Of a DNA stretch of 38,448 bases, positions 1 through 8,884 are shown piece after piece. The translations under genes were made by a program, and so were the position numbers. The stretch spans positions 1-38,448 of the forward strand of contig JARBUM010000026.1 in NCBI GenBank assembly GCA_029239675.1, in the 5' to 3' direction. How positions within the stretch are numbered: the first letter of the stretch is position 1; each line of letters begins with the position of its first letter. Under the pieces are notes generated by a model that was given only the letters and a program-made list of their open reading frames with translations, had not been told where the DNA came from and ran no database searches. This stretch comes from Pelosinus sp. Lineage in GTDB: Bacteria > Bacillota > Negativicutes > DSM-13327.

Positions 1-966
1 TTTTACAGGTCTTACCAAACGGTCAATCAGGGGCGTGACGCAGTTCATCAATAATATTGCATAACATACGCCTTCAGGATAACCGCCCTGCAAACGGATC
101 AGGACAGTAAGAGCACCAGCTCCTACGGCAAAAATAATTTGCCCCTTAGTAGTAATTGGAATGGTTACCATGTCTGTCGCCATGTAGAAAGCACCTAATA
201 TAAGACCTCCAGACATCATATGAAGAAGCGGATCTCCACCAAATGCAGCAGTCAAAGCTCCTACAGTACCAATCATGACTACAGGCACCTGCCATTTGAT
301 ATACCCTTTATAGATTAAATAAATGCCACCTAAAAGTAGAAGAATTGCTGAAGTTTCTCCCATACTACCAGTGCGCCCACCTAAAAACAAAGACTTGTAC
401 ATGGTAGCTTGATCGCCGAACGTAGCTACAAGTTTTTCGTATCCTTGCAATTTAAGAATCCCTAAAGGAGTGGCTGTCGTTAGTCCATCCACTTTACCAA
501 TCATATCTCTGGAAATCGGCCAAGTAGTCATAGCAATCGGCCAAGATGCAAGAATAAATGCACGCCCAATAAGAGCAGGATTAAAAATATTAAACCCTAA
601 ACCACCCATAGTGTGTTTGGCTACAGCAATAGCAAAGATTGACCCTGCTAGTGGCATGTACCATGGTAATGTTGCAGGAATATTCATTGCAACCAGTAAA
701 CCTGTTAAAAAGGCACTACCGTCACTTATAACCATAGGCTTATCTTGCCATTTTAAAATTAAATATTCTGTTACCACAGCGGCAACAATACAAAGAACCA
801 TATTAACAAGCGCCGGCATTCCAAAATGATAAATTGAGAAAAGTGCTGCAGGCGCTAACGCTGCGTTAACACTCCACATAATTTTCGAAATTGAGTCGTC
901 ACACCGAATGTGGGGTGATGCCGAAACCATTAAATTATCTATTTCTGTTTTTGCTTCTATGCTCAT
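1..966 (-). CDS. rnfD: Rnf electron transport complex subunit D (partial, 3' end outside window)
   Basis: Integral membrane, FMN-binding subunit of the Rnf ferredoxin:NAD+ oxidoreductase. My translation of the minus strand from the ATG at 966 stays open to the window edge (322 codons). It starts MSIEAKTEIDNLMVSASPHI and has the RnfD landmarks: hydrophobic helices, a GGLGFNIFNPALIGRAF block, and a flavinylation-type motif DGLTTATPL in which a Thr would carry FMN by phosphoester bond (family knowledge). The start has a strong GGAGGTGG ribosome site lying in the 12-base gap after rnfC, so the two genes are co-transcribed. The gene is cut off by the window and the remaining rnf subunits (G, E, A, B) should follow to the left. 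Confidence 0.95.
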   Translation of the reverse strand, partial: MSIEAKTEIDNLMVSASPHIRCDDSISKIMWSVNAALAPAALFSIYHFGMPALVNMVLCIVAAVVTEYLILKWQDKPMVISDGSAFLTGLLVAMNIPATLPWYMPLAGSIFAIAVAKHTMGGLGFNIFNPALIGRAFILASWPIAMTTWPISRDMIGKVDGLTTATPLGILKLQGYEKLVATFGDQATMYKSLFLGGRTGSMGETSAILLLLGGIYLIYKGYIKWQVPVVMIGTVGALTAAFGGDPLLHMMSGGLILGAFYMATDMVTIPITTKGQIIFAVGAGALTVLIRLQGGYPEGVCYAILLMNCVTPLIDRLVRPVK

Positions 967-978
967 ACAGCCACCTCC

Positions 979-2301
979 TTATTTCTTTGCCGCCATTGCT
1001 GCATTTTGTGCTTTGGATAATTTGATATAATGAACGATATTGCGTTTTGCAGGACATACATACACGCAAGAACCACATTCAACACAATCCAATAAATCAT
1101 ATTGTTCCTTCGCAACTGAATACTCATCGCGTTCACCAAGTATACTAAGCATGCTTGGCACAAGTCCCATGGGGCAGGCCTCTACACAACGACCGCAACG
1201 AATACAAGGACGCTCTGGACCAATATTAACATCAGCTTCACTTAATGCAAGAATGCCTGAAGTTCCCTTTATAATAGGTACATCTAGGGTGCGTTGTGCC
1301 ATCCCCATCATAGGTCCGCCCATAATTACTTTGACTGGTGCTTCGTTAAATCCACCACATAGCGCTATCGCTTGAGCAAAGGTAGTACCAATTCTCAGCA
1401 ATAAATTTTTAGGTTGGGCTACAGCACCACCAGTAACAGTCGTTACCCGTTCAATTAATGGAATTCCCTTTTCTACAGCATCTGCAATGGCTACTACAGT
1501 ACCTACATTTTGTACCACCACACCAACATCCATTGGCAAGCCGCCAGAAGGTACATCGGTGCCACAAATTACACCAATCAAAGTTTTTTCTGCACCTTGA
1601 GGATACTTGGTTTCAAGAGATACTACCTCAATACCAGCAGCCCCAGTACAGGCCTTATTCATAACAGCAATAGCATCCGGTTTATTTTCTTCGATACCGA
1701 TATATCCTTTGCTCACACCTAATACTTTCATTGCAATTTGCATACCAGTCACAACTCGTTCTGACTGCTCTAACATCACACGATGATCGGCAGTAAGAAA
1801 GGGCTCACATTCTGCAGCATTTAATATAAAGGTATGAATCGGTTTTTCTGCAGGTGGTGCCATTTTTACATGTGTAGGAAATGTTGCTCCCCCCATGCCA
1901 ACCATACCGGTTTGACGAATAATTTCCTTTATTTCTGTTGCCTCAAGAGTTTTCCAATCACGTTGTAAAGGTAAACCTTCTACCCACTCATCCTGTCCAT
2001 CACTTTCAATTACAATAGACATACAAGCTCCAAAAACTGGATGAGGATATTCTGCAAGCTCTACTACTTTACCTGAAGTAGACGCATGAATTGGACTAGA
2101 AACGAAGGCTTGGGCTTCAGCTATAACCTGCCCTTTTTTAACTAGATCTCCAACTTTTACTATTGGTGAACATGGAGCACCAATGTGTTGTCTCACAGGA
2201 ATAATGACTTTCTCAGGTATAGGCGCAACTTCAATAGGCTTGCCTGCAGTATACCTTTTACGGTCGTCGGGATGTACACCCCCACGAAAGCTTTTTGCCA
2301 T
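979..2301 (-). CDS. rnfC: Rnf electron transport complex subunit C
   Basis: Peripheral NADH- and FMN-interacting subunit of the Rnf complex, which couples reduced ferredoxin oxidation by NAD+ to ion export. 440 aa, normal for the short Firmicute form. The N-terminal barrel-sandwich region is followed by the GMGGATFPT loop near residue 137 typical of the NADH/FMN domain, then two ferredoxin-type 4Fe-4S motifs: Cys366/369/372/376 and Cys406/409/412/416. It lacks the long C-terminal extension of proteobacterial RnfC. It sits between an rseC-like gene (42 bases upstream) and rnfD (12 bases downstream) in one operon. Confidence 0.97.
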   Translation of the reverse strand: MAKSFRGGVHPDDRKRYTAGKPIEVAPIPEKVIIPVRQHIGAPCSPIVKVGDLVKKGQVIAEAQAFVSSPIHASTSGKVVELAEYPHPVFGACMSIVIESDGQDEWVEGLPLQRDWKTLEATEIKEIIRQTGMVGMGGATFPTHVKMAPPAEKPIHTFILNAAECEPFLTADHRVMLEQSERVVTGMQIAMKVLGVSKGYIGIEENKPDAIAVMNKACTGAAGIEVVSLETKYPQGAEKTLIGVICGTDVPSGGLPMDVGVVVQNVGTVVAIADAVEKGIPLIERVTTVTGGAVAQPKNLLLRIGTTFAQAIALCGGFNEAPVKVIMGGPMMGMAQRTLDVPIIKGTSGILALSEADVNIGPERPCIRCGRCVEACPMGLVPSMLSILGERDEYSVAKEQYDLLDCVECGSCVYVCPAKRNIVHYIKLSKAQNAAMAAKK

Positions 2302-2343
2302 AATTTCACCCCTCCTAACTAACTTATGTGTTATTTATTTTCC

Positions 2344-2766
2344 TCAGTCTGATAAAATTCGTATAATTGTCGGCTGCATCTTAACATCGGATCTAGCCGC
2401 AGAATCAAAAAACTTAATATACACGACTGACAAAATAAAAGCGACGGTACCACCCATAATTTGAAGCCCTAAAGGCTGATAGCCAGAATTCTCTGCAAAA
2501 TTTCCCCCTGCCACCACACCAATAAAGATTGCGATTAATGGTAGTATATACACAATAAAAGCAGCTTTCAGCATATTAACTTCTCTGACTTCAATGGCTA
2601 CACGCTGGCCTGGCTTGGCTCCTAGATCATTTCTAGCGTCAAGTATCAATGCCGAATTTCCTGGACAAGCGCCGCAGTTTTCACAGTCATTATGACGACT
2701 TGTCTTTACTTTTGCCATATGATTGTCTGTCACTTCCAGAACGATTCCTTCCTGCTGCTTATCCAT
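2344..2766 (-). CDS. RseC/SoxR-reducing-system family membrane protein
   Basis: 140 aa. The N-terminal part holds a three-cysteine cluster (Cys28, Cys31, Cys34, motif CENCGAC), followed by a small beta-rich stretch and two transmembrane helices (about residues 67-90 and 101-120), the architecture of the RseC/MucC family. Members are often found with rnf genes and are thought to act with Rnf-type electron transfer (family knowledge), although the exact role in Firmicutes is unclear. A GAAAGGAG ribosome site precedes the ATG. It is the first gene of the rnf operon here, with a candidate promoter 55-84 bases upstream. Confidence 0.88.
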   Translation of the reverse strand: MDKQQEGIVLEVTDNHMAKVKTSRHNDCENCGACPGNSALILDARNDLGAKPGQRVAIEVREVNMLKAAFIVYILPLIAIFIGVVAGGNFAENSGYQPLGLQIMGGTVAFILSVVYIKFFDSAARSDVKMQPTIIRILSD

Positions 2767-2820
2767 ATAGAACTCCTTTCTTCACACTGCTCCTTGGAAT
2801 ATAAATCACATATACGTATT

Positions 2821-2850
2821 ACTCTACACCAATTAATTGTGCTCTGTCAA
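2821..2850 (-). promoter_or_regulatory. Promoter of the rseC-rnfC-rnfD operon, with a possible Rex-like site
   Basis: On the minus strand a perfect -35 TTGACA (2850-2845) is followed after 18 bases by TAGAGT (2826-2821), giving a leader of about 48 bases before the rseC-like ATG. The -35 lies inside TTGTTGACAGAGCACAA (2853-2837), an imperfect inverted repeat with the TTGT...ACAA ends of Rex operators but one base shorter than the 18-base consensus. The promoter is well supported; the Rex reading is speculative. Confidence 0.6.
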
Positions 2851-2983
2851 CAAATCGACATTAATATTCGTTTTCCAACAACAGTTACTTTTTTCACGTT
2901 ATTTTTCTCTCTTTTGTGCTCTTAATCACGTATCGTCGCCTCTAATTGATCTCACGCAAATTTGATCCCTTTCTTTCCTTCAT

Positions 2984-3012
2984 AAAAAAAGACTTAGTTT
3001 ATGCCAAGTCTT
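2984..3012 (-). terminator. Second intrinsic terminator after the methylmalonyl operon
   Basis: On the minus strand AAGACTTGG pairs with CTAAGTCTT (9 bp, one G-U, 6-base loop), followed by seven T. A second upstream copy of the 5' arm (AAGACTTAG, 3039-3031) is a perfect alternative partner for the same 3' arm. It lies between the biotin-carrier gene and the rnf promoter and insulates the two operons. The rest of 2767-3144 holds only the rnf promoter and leader. Confidence 0.75.
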
Positions 3013-3082
3013 AAGAAACGTAGGCAGAAGCTAAGTCTTTCTTACTTGGAATCAAGAAAGTATATGTTTTCTGATTCTATAA

Positions 3083-3119
3083 CAAAAAGGCCGTGCAGTT
3101 GTAATAACTACACGACCTT
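3083..3119 (-). terminator. Intrinsic terminator of the rex/methylmalonyl-CoA operon
   Basis: On the minus strand a 14-bp stem (AAGGTCGTGTAGTT against AACTGCACGGCCTT, with two G-T pairs) closes a 5-base loop and runs directly into a T-rich tail. It begins 25 bases after the biotin-carrier stop codon. This marks the operon end at the gamma subunit. Confidence 0.88.
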
Positions 3120-3144
3120 CTCATTTATCATAAATAATTTATAT

Positions 3145-3534
3145 TTACTTAATAACAGCCAAAATTTCATTAGGTTTTACGCTTTGATCAGCTGCTGCAT
3201 TAATGGACTTAACAGTGCCATCAACAGGAGCAGTGATTTCATTTTGCATTTTCATTGCTTCAAGAATCATCAAAACGTCGCCTTTTTTCACAGCTTGGCC
3301 TGCTTGAACAAGAACTTTTACAATTTTACCAGGCATTGGGGAAGGGACACCAGTTTCACCAGCGCCAACTTCAGCAGCAGCAGGTGCCGCAGCGGCAACT
3401 GGAGCAGCTGCCTTAGGAGCAGCAGCAGGAGCAGCAGCAGGTTTTGCAGCAGCAGCAACTACTTTTACTTCTTTTACTTCTTCAACTTCAACCTGATATG
3501 CAGTACCATTTACAGTAATATTAAATTTCTTCAT
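3145..3534 (-). CDS. mmdC: Biotin carrier (gamma) subunit of methylmalonyl-CoA decarboxylase
   Basis: 129 aa biotin carboxyl carrier protein. A short N-terminal segment is joined by a long Ala/Pro-rich flexible linker (about residues 27-60) to a C-terminal biotinyl domain with the EAMKM motif; Lys95 should carry biotin. It shuttles the carboxyl group from the MmdA carboxyltransferase to a decarboxylase or acceptor subunit. It is the last gene of the operon and is followed by a strong terminator. The same protein type serves the transcarboxylase 1.3S role in propionibacteria, so decarboxylase versus transcarboxylase cannot be settled from this gene alone. Confidence 0.93.
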   Translation of the reverse strand: MKKFNITVNGTAYQVEVEEVKEVKVVAAAAKPAAAPAAAPKAAAPVAAAAPAAAEVGAGETGVPSPMPGKIVKVLVQAGQAVKKGDVLMILEAMKMQNEITAPVDGTVKSINAAADQSVKPNEILAVIK

Positions 3535-3570
3535 TGTAACTAACCTCCAAAAATTTATAATATACTTTTT

Positions 3571-3717
3571 CTATGCGTTTTTGCGACCAGCAATAGACCA
3601 TACATTACTATCTCGTGTAATTTTTACAGCCTGAAAGCCAGTTCCCATCATTTCATAAATAGCCGCAGTAATAACTGCTACTACTTCTGGTGAAACACCT
3701 TTTGCATCTATCTTCAT
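3571..3717 (-). CDS. Small epsilon/delta-type subunit of methylmalonyl-CoA decarboxylase
   Basis: 48 aa. The ATG at 3717 is preceded by AAGGAAGGTG. The protein starts MKIDAKGVSPEVVAVITAAI and ends VWSIAGRKNA. The W-S-x-A-G-R ending and the preceding alternating basic segment resemble the C-terminal tail of the delta subunit and the tiny epsilon subunit (MmdE) of Veillonella-type decarboxylases, which stabilise the complex (family knowledge). It is placed exactly between mmdA (43 bases) and mmdC (36 bases). Subunit letter is uncertain, but position and ending make it a real gene. Confidence 0.75.
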   Translation of the reverse strand: MKIDAKGVSPEVVAVITAAIYEMMGTGFQAVKITRDSNVWSIAGRKNA

Positions 3718-3760
3718 ACTATTCCACACCTTCCTTTAAGACTGTCGCAACACATTCTTA

Positions 3761-5290
3761 TTATAGCGGAATGTTGCCATGTTTCTTCTTTGGCCGTTGT
3801 TCACGTTTACTAGCCAACATATTTAAGGCGGTGATAATACGAGGTCTAGTTTCTTTTGGTTCAATAACCTGATCAACAAAACCACGTTCTGCCGCTTTAT
3901 ATGGAGTGGCAAATTCTGCTATATAATGTTCGGTCTTAGCTTTAACGTCTGGATCGCCACGGAATATAATGTTAGCAGCGCCAGAAGGTCCCATTACAGC
4001 AATCTCAGATGTAGGCCAAGCCATTACCTGATCAGCACCCAAATCTTGTGAACACATTGCTAAGTAAGAACCGCCGTAAGCTTTACGAGTAATTACTGTC
4101 ACTTTTGGTACAGTTGCTTCTGAGTATGCATACAGCATTTTAGCACCATGACGAATAATTCCACCGTATTCTTGGCTAACACCTGGTAAGAATCCTGGAA
4201 CGTCAACTAAGTTGACCAAAGGAATATTAAAGGCGTCACAGAAACGGATAAAACGTGCGGATTTATCCGATGCATCCACATCCAAGCAACCTGCCATTAC
4301 TGACGGCTGATTTGCAATAATACCAACTGTCTGTCCATCGAAACGAGCAAAACAAGTAATGATATTTCTCGCGAAATACGGCTGCACTTCATAAAAATCA
4401 CCATTATCAACAATAGACGTAATAACATCTTTCATATTATATGGCTGATTAGGATTATCAGGTAACAGCGTATTTAAAGAGTCATCCATACGATTCACAT
4501 CATCTGTGTTAGCAACAACTGGAGATCCTTCCAGATTATTACCAGGTAAGAAACTCATCAAACAACGAATTTGCTCTAAGCAATCATCGTCATTTTCTGC
4601 AACAAAGTGAGCTACACCAGAAGTGGTATTGTGAGTCATAGCCCCACCCAGCGCTTCCGCTGTAACTTCTTCAGCTGTAACTGACTTAATTACTTGTGGA
4701 CCAGTGATAAACATTTGGCTGGTGTTCTTAACCATATAAATGAAATCAGTCAAAGCTGGAGAGTACACGGCACCACCAGCGCATGGTCCCATAATAACTG
4801 AAATCTGAGGAATTACTCCAGATGCCAGTGTATTATTGTAGAATATTTTACCATAGCCAGCCAAAGCATCTACTGCTTCTTGAATACGTGCGCCGCCTGA
4901 ATCGTTAATGCCGATGATAGGAGCACCCATTTTCAAGGCTAACTGTTGTACTTTAACAATTTTAGCAGCATGCATTTCACCTAATGATCCACCTACTACG
5001 GTGAAATCTTGGGCAAATACATACACTAAACGTCCCTCTATTGTTCCATAACCAGTAACAACACCTTCAGCAGGAGCATCTACGGAAGCCATATCAAAGT
5101 TTACACAACGATGAGTGACAAACTGATCCAATTCCACAAAGGTATTAGGATCTAGTAATTTTTCTACACGCTCACGGGCAGTTAGTTTCCCAGTTGCATG
5201 CTGTTTGTCAATACGCTTCTGACCGCCACCTAGCTTTATCTTTTCCTGTCTCGCTTTTAAATCTTCAATTTTCTCTTGGACTGTAGCCAT
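3761..5290 (-). CDS. mmdA: Methylmalonyl-CoA decarboxylase alpha (carboxyltransferase) subunit
   Basis: 509 aa, typical length for MmdA, PccB and the transcarboxylase 12S subunit. It transfers the carboxyl group of (S)-methylmalonyl-CoA to protein-bound biotin, releasing propionyl-CoA. Two crotonase-like carboxyltransferase halves are visible. The N-terminal half has [12 protein letters not shown] and [12 protein letters not shown]; the C-terminal half has the oxyanion segments [21 protein letters not shown] and the MGPSGAANI block. Biotin-carrier and small subunit genes follow in the same transcript. The Na+-pumping beta subunit (MmdB) is not encoded anywhere in the window. Confidence 0.93.
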   Translation of the reverse strand: MATVQEKIEDLKARQEKIKLGGGQKRIDKQHATGKLTARERVEKLLDPNTFVELDQFVTHRCVNFDMASVDAPAEGVVTGYGTIEGRLVYVFAQDFTVVGGSLGEMHAAKIVKVQQLALKMGAPIIGINDSGGARIQEAVDALAGYGKIFYNNTLASGVIPQISVIMGPCAGGAVYSPALTDFIYMVKNTSQMFITGPQVIKSVTAEEVTAEALGGAMTHNTTSGVAHFVAENDDDCLEQIRCLMSFLPGNNLEGSPVVANTDDVNRMDDSLNTLLPDNPNQPYNMKDVITSIVDNGDFYEVQPYFARNIITCFARFDGQTVGIIANQPSVMAGCLDVDASDKSARFIRFCDAFNIPLVNLVDVPGFLPGVSQEYGGIIRHGAKMLYAYSEATVPKVTVITRKAYGGSYLAMCSQDLGADQVMAWPTSEIAVMGPSGAANIIFRGDPDVKAKTEHYIAEFATPYKAAERGFVDQVIEPKETRPRIITALNMLASKREQRPKKKHGNIPL

Positions 5291-5390
5291 TTTACACCTC
5301 CAACAACATTCAAATATTACTATATAGTAAGACTATATATTTTGCAATATTTTCTAATTGTATACATTCTTTGAAATCTGCAACAAAGTT

Positions 5391-5798
5391 TTATTTACGT
5401 TCTGATAATTCAAGCAAAATGCCGCCAGTTGCTTTAGGGTGAATAAAAGCAATTGCTGCTCCGCCTGCACCATAACGAGGTGCTTCATCAATCATACGCA
5501 CGCCTTTAGCTTTCATATCAGCAATCGCTGCTTCAATGTTATCTACGCGCAATGCAATGTGTTGTATACCTTCGCCATTTTTCTCGATGAATTTAGCAAT
5601 AGGGCCGTCCGGTGAAGTAGATTCCAAAAGTTCGATTTCACTATCACCACAAGGATAGAAGCAAACTTTTACTTTTTGTTGTTCTACTGTCTCTTCGCCT
5701 TCTGCTTTCATGCCAAGTACTTCACTATAGAACTTCTTAGCTTGTTCTAGGTCTTTTACAGCAATACCAATATGGTCAACCTTCAATGTTTTAAACAT
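5391..5798 (-). CDS. mce: Methylmalonyl-CoA epimerase
   Basis: 135 aa single-chain VOC-fold enzyme interconverting (R)- and (S)-methylmalonyl-CoA, needed because the mutase and the decarboxylase use opposite epimers. Two beta-alpha-beta-beta-beta modules start at [10 protein letters not shown] and [10 protein letters not shown]. The conserved His in each, plus a Glu in the C-terminal GGILLELSE strand, fit the metal-binding set of the family. The ATG is preceded by AGGAGG. It lies 18 bases after meaB; a 100-base gap precedes mmdA. Confidence 0.95.
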   Translation of the reverse strand: MFKTLKVDHIGIAVKDLEQAKKFYSEVLGMKAEGEETVEQQKVKVCFYPCGDSEIELLESTSPDGPIAKFIEKNGEGIQHIALRVDNIEAAIADMKAKGVRMIDEAPRYGAGGAAIAFIHPKATGGILLELSERK

Positions 5799-5816
5799 AT
5801 TGAACTCCTCCTACAT

Positions 5817-6758
5817 TCATTGACGCAAAATGTTTGCCATTATGTCGTCAACGACGGCATATGGATTTTTTTCGCGTTTTTCTACACTTGCTACCACTTC
5901 ATCAAACTTCCCATAAACTGAGAGTTTTTTTCGTACAAATCGACCAACCTGTTCATCAAGCATTGACAATAGCTCAGTTCTAGTACGGTCTGTACGACGT
6001 TTGATGAATTGGCCTGATTCTTTTGATTGGGCAATCTGCTTTTCAATGGCCTCAGCCAACTCGCTTATACCTTCACCGCGGTTTGCTATGACACGTTGAA
6101 TCGGCGGACGCCACGCTATTTTAGTCTGATTTAAGTCTAGCATCATTTCTAATTCGGTGTGAAGGCGATCAACACCCTCATGGTCAGCCTTATTAATAGC
6201 AAAAACATCACCGATTTCTAATATGCCAGCTTTAATCGCCTGAATATCGTCACCTAAACCAGGTACTAATACTACCAAAGTAGTATCAGCGGTTTTAACA
6301 ATATCGACTTCTGACTGCCCTACTCCCACGGTCTCGACAAGCACCACATCAAAACCAAAAGCATCTAGAATCTTTATAGCTTCTGATGTTTTACGAGATA
6401 ACCCGCCTAAACTGCCTCTAGTACCCATACTGCGAATAAAAACGCCTTGATCCAAGGTCAATTCATTCATGCGAATACGGTCACCTAAAATAGCCCCGCC
6501 AGAAAATGGACTTGTAGGATCAATTGCAATAATACCTACTGTTTTTCCTTGACGGCGATATTCTTTGGCTAGTTTATCAGTTAGTGTGCTCTTGCCTGCC
6601 CCCGGTGGCCCGGTAATGCCAATAACATGGGCATTACCGGTGCGAGGGTATAACTCTTGCATAATATTTACTGCATCATCATATTCATTTTCTACAGCTG
6701 TAATCGCTCTGGACAAGGCTAGTCGAGAGCCTTTTAACAGTTCATCTGCAATATTCAT
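5817..6758 (-). CDS. meaB: MeaB/ArgK-type G-protein chaperone of methylmalonyl-CoA mutase
   Basis: 313 aa GTPase that guards B12 loading and protects or reactivates the mutase. The Walker A motif GPPGAGKS is at residues 50-57. The switch-region VVLVETVGVGQSEVD and the base-specificity NKAD motif near residue 190 are present, and the C-terminal dimerisation helices look complete. It lies 49 bases after the mutase B12-binding subunit, consistent with its partner. Confidence 0.95.
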   Translation of the reverse strand: MNIADELLKGSRLALSRAITAVENEYDDAVNIMQELYPRTGNAHVIGITGPPGAGKSTLTDKLAKEYRRQGKTVGIIAIDPTSPFSGGAILGDRIRMNELTLDQGVFIRSMGTRGSLGGLSRKTSEAIKILDAFGFDVVLVETVGVGQSEVDIVKTADTTLVVLVPGLGDDIQAIKAGILEIGDVFAINKADHEGVDRLHTELEMMLDLNQTKIAWRPPIQRVIANRGEGISELAEAIEKQIAQSKESGQFIKRRTDRTRTELLSMLDEQVGRFVRKKLSVYGKFDEVVASVEKREKNPYAVVDDIMANILRQ

Positions 6759-6807
6759 TGGTTACACCACCTTATGCTACTATAACACAGCACATAGCCA
6801 TATTATT

Positions 6808-7200
6808 TTATTTCACATTTGCATTGATGTAGTCAATGATGGTAGTTGTTGATGTACCAGGTGTAAATACTTCGGATATGCCAGCTGTTTTAAGAGCAGG
6901 TATATCGGCATCAGGAATAACTCCGCCACCAATTATCAATACATCCGTCATACCTTTTTCACGGATTAACTCCACAATACGTGGGAACAAGTGATTGTGA
7001 GCACCGGATAATAAGCTTAAAGCAATTACATTTACGTCTTCTTGCAACGCTGCTTCTGCAATTTGCTCTGGAGTTTGGCGTAGACCTGTATAAATAACCT
7101 CAAATCCAGCGTCTCTGAGCGCACGAGCTACTACTTTCGCTCCGCGATCATGTCCATCCAAACCAGGTTTTGCGACTAATATTCTAACACGTTTTTCCAT
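6808..7200 (-). CDS. Methylmalonyl-CoA mutase small subunit (B12-binding)
   Basis: 130 aa from the ATG at 7200, chosen because AGGAGG lies 7 bases upstream; a longer frame to 7251 would overlap the large subunit and lacks such a site. It is a complete cobalamin-binding Rossmann domain with the DGHDRG signature (His17 is the expected lower cobalt ligand), SLLSGAH and the GGGVIP loop. In most bacteria this domain is fused to the catalytic barrel; here it is a separate gene 19 bases downstream of it, as in archaeal-type split mutases. Confidence 0.95.
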   Translation of the reverse strand: MEKRVRILVAKPGLDGHDRGAKVVARALRDAGFEVIYTGLRQTPEQIAEAALQEDVNVIALSLLSGAHNHLFPRIVELIREKGMTDVLIIGGGVIPDADIPALKTAGISEVFTPGTSTTTIIDYINANVK

Positions 7201-7219
7201 CGTTATTCCTCCTATCCTC

Positions 7220-8866
7220 TTACAGTGTTGCATGCGCTTGGTATTCACCAAAGACTTTACGCATTACGCCACAAATTTCGCCAAGTGTTGCATAAGTTTT
7301 AACTGCTTCCAAAATGACTGGCATCAAGTTAATACTTTCATCATTGCAAGCTGCTTCTAGTTTAGCAAGAGCTGCACTTACAGCCGCGTTATCGCGTTTT
7401 GCTCTTAGATCAGCAAGCTTTTTCTTTTGCAATTCACCCACAGAAGCATCTACACGTAAGAGACCTTCAATTGGTTTTTCTTCGATTTGGAATTTATTTA
7501 CGCCAACGATAACACGTTGATCGTTTTCCACTTCTTTTTGCCATTTGTAAGCACTGTCTTGGATTTCTTTTTGAATGTAACCTTGTTCAATAGCGATTAC
7601 AGCGCCGCCAATATCATCAATCTTTTGAATATATTTCCATGCTTCTGCTTCAATTTGGTTGGTCATGGCTTCTACATAGTAAGAACCTGCCAAAGGATCA
7701 ACCACGTCAGCTAAGCCGCTTTCATAAGCTACGATTTGTTGCGTACGAAGAGCAACGCGTACGGAATCTTCTGTTGGCAATGCTAATGCTTCATCCTTAG
7801 AATTAGTGTGTAAGGACTGGGTACCACCCATAACAGCAGCTGCTGTTTGAAGAGCAACACGTACCACGTTGTTTTCAGGTTGTTGTGCAGTTAGCATCGA
7901 ACCTGCTGTTTGCGTATGTACACGAAGCATCCATGATTTAGGATTGGTAGCGCCAAAACGCTCTTTCATTACTTTCGCCCATACACGACGAGATGCACGG
8001 AATTTTGCTACTTCTTCTAATACGTTGTTGTGGGCATTCCAGAAGAAGGACAAACGTCCAGCAAAATCATCTACATTAAGGCCTGCTTTAATGGCAGCTT
8101 CACAATAAGCAATACCATCAGCAATAGTGAAAGCAATTTCTTGCGCTGCAGTGGAACCTGCTTCACGAATGTGATAACCGGAGATGGAAATGGTATTCCA
8201 GTTCGGTACATTTTTTGAACAATATTCAAAAATATTAGTAATCAAACGCATAGAAGGCTTTGGAGGGAAAATGTAAGTACCGCGAGCAGCATACTCTTTC
8301 AAAATATCATTTTGAATAGTACCGTTTAATTTTTCAGGTCCAATGCCATTTTTTTCTGCAACAGCAATATACATTGCAAGAAGTACTGAAGCAGGCGCAT
8401 TAATAGTCATGGAAGTGGATACTTTGCCTAAATCGATTTGATCAAACAAAATTTCCATATCAGCCAAGGAGTCAATTGCTACACCAACTTTACCTACTTC
8501 ACCTTCGGAAATGATATCATCAGAGTCATAACCGATTTGAGTTGGTAAGTCAAATGCGCAAGAAAGACCTGTACTGCCGGATTCTAAAAGGTAACGATAA
8601 CGTTTGTTAGATTCTTCTGCTGTGGAGAAACCTGCATACATACGCATGGTCCAGAAACGGCCACGATACATAGTAGGTTGTACACCACGAGTGAATGGAT
8701 AAGAGCCTGGTAAACCTAGATCTCTTTCATAATCCTGTCCCTCAAGGTCTAATGGAGTGTACAATCTGTTATACTCCAGGTTTTTACGTTCTGGGAATTT
8801 AGCACTTGCTTTGTCTACTTTGGCAGTATACTCTGCCACTTTTAATTTCAAACTTTCATTAGCCAT
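7220..8866 (-). CDS. Methylmalonyl-CoA mutase large (catalytic) subunit
   Basis: 548 aa TIM-barrel subunit that, with the small B12 subunit, interconverts succinyl-CoA and (R)-methylmalonyl-CoA. The substrate region [17 protein letters not shown] is present; Tyr67 in TMY corresponds to the tyrosine that distinguishes methylmalonyl-CoA mutase from isobutyryl-CoA mutase, and the Arg of PPKPSMRLI is also kept, so methylmalonyl-CoA is the most likely substrate. The B12 domain is absent from the C terminus, consistent with the next gene. AGGAGG precedes the ATG. It is 18 bases after the CoA transferase. Confidence 0.94.
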   Translation of the reverse strand: MANESLKLKVAEYTAKVDKASAKFPERKNLEYNRLYTPLDLEGQDYERDLGLPGSYPFTRGVQPTMYRGRFWTMRMYAGFSTAEESNKRYRYLLESGSTGLSCAFDLPTQIGYDSDDIISEGEVGKVGVAIDSLADMEILFDQIDLGKVSTSMTINAPASVLLAMYIAVAEKNGIGPEKLNGTIQNDILKEYAARGTYIFPPKPSMRLITNIFEYCSKNVPNWNTISISGYHIREAGSTAAQEIAFTIADGIAYCEAAIKAGLNVDDFAGRLSFFWNAHNNVLEEVAKFRASRRVWAKVMKERFGATNPKSWMLRVHTQTAGSMLTAQQPENNVVRVALQTAAAVMGGTQSLHTNSKDEALALPTEDSVRVALRTQQIVAYESGLADVVDPLAGSYYVEAMTNQIEAEAWKYIQKIDDIGGAVIAIEQGYIQKEIQDSAYKWQKEVENDQRVIVGVNKFQIEEKPIEGLLRVDASVGELQKKKLADLRAKRDNAAVSAALAKLEAACNDESINLMPVILEAVKTYATLGEICGVMRKVFGEYQAHATL

Positions 8867-8884
8867 ACTAATAATCCTCCTTTA

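Noticed and set aside
470..829. 119-aa open frame on the plus strand
   Set aside because: Antisense to rnfD, whose minus-strand translation has clear family motifs; no ribosome site on the plus strand.
7201..7251. Longer start for the mutase small subunit
   Set aside because: Would overlap the large subunit by 32 bases and bypass the AGGAGG site in front of 7200.
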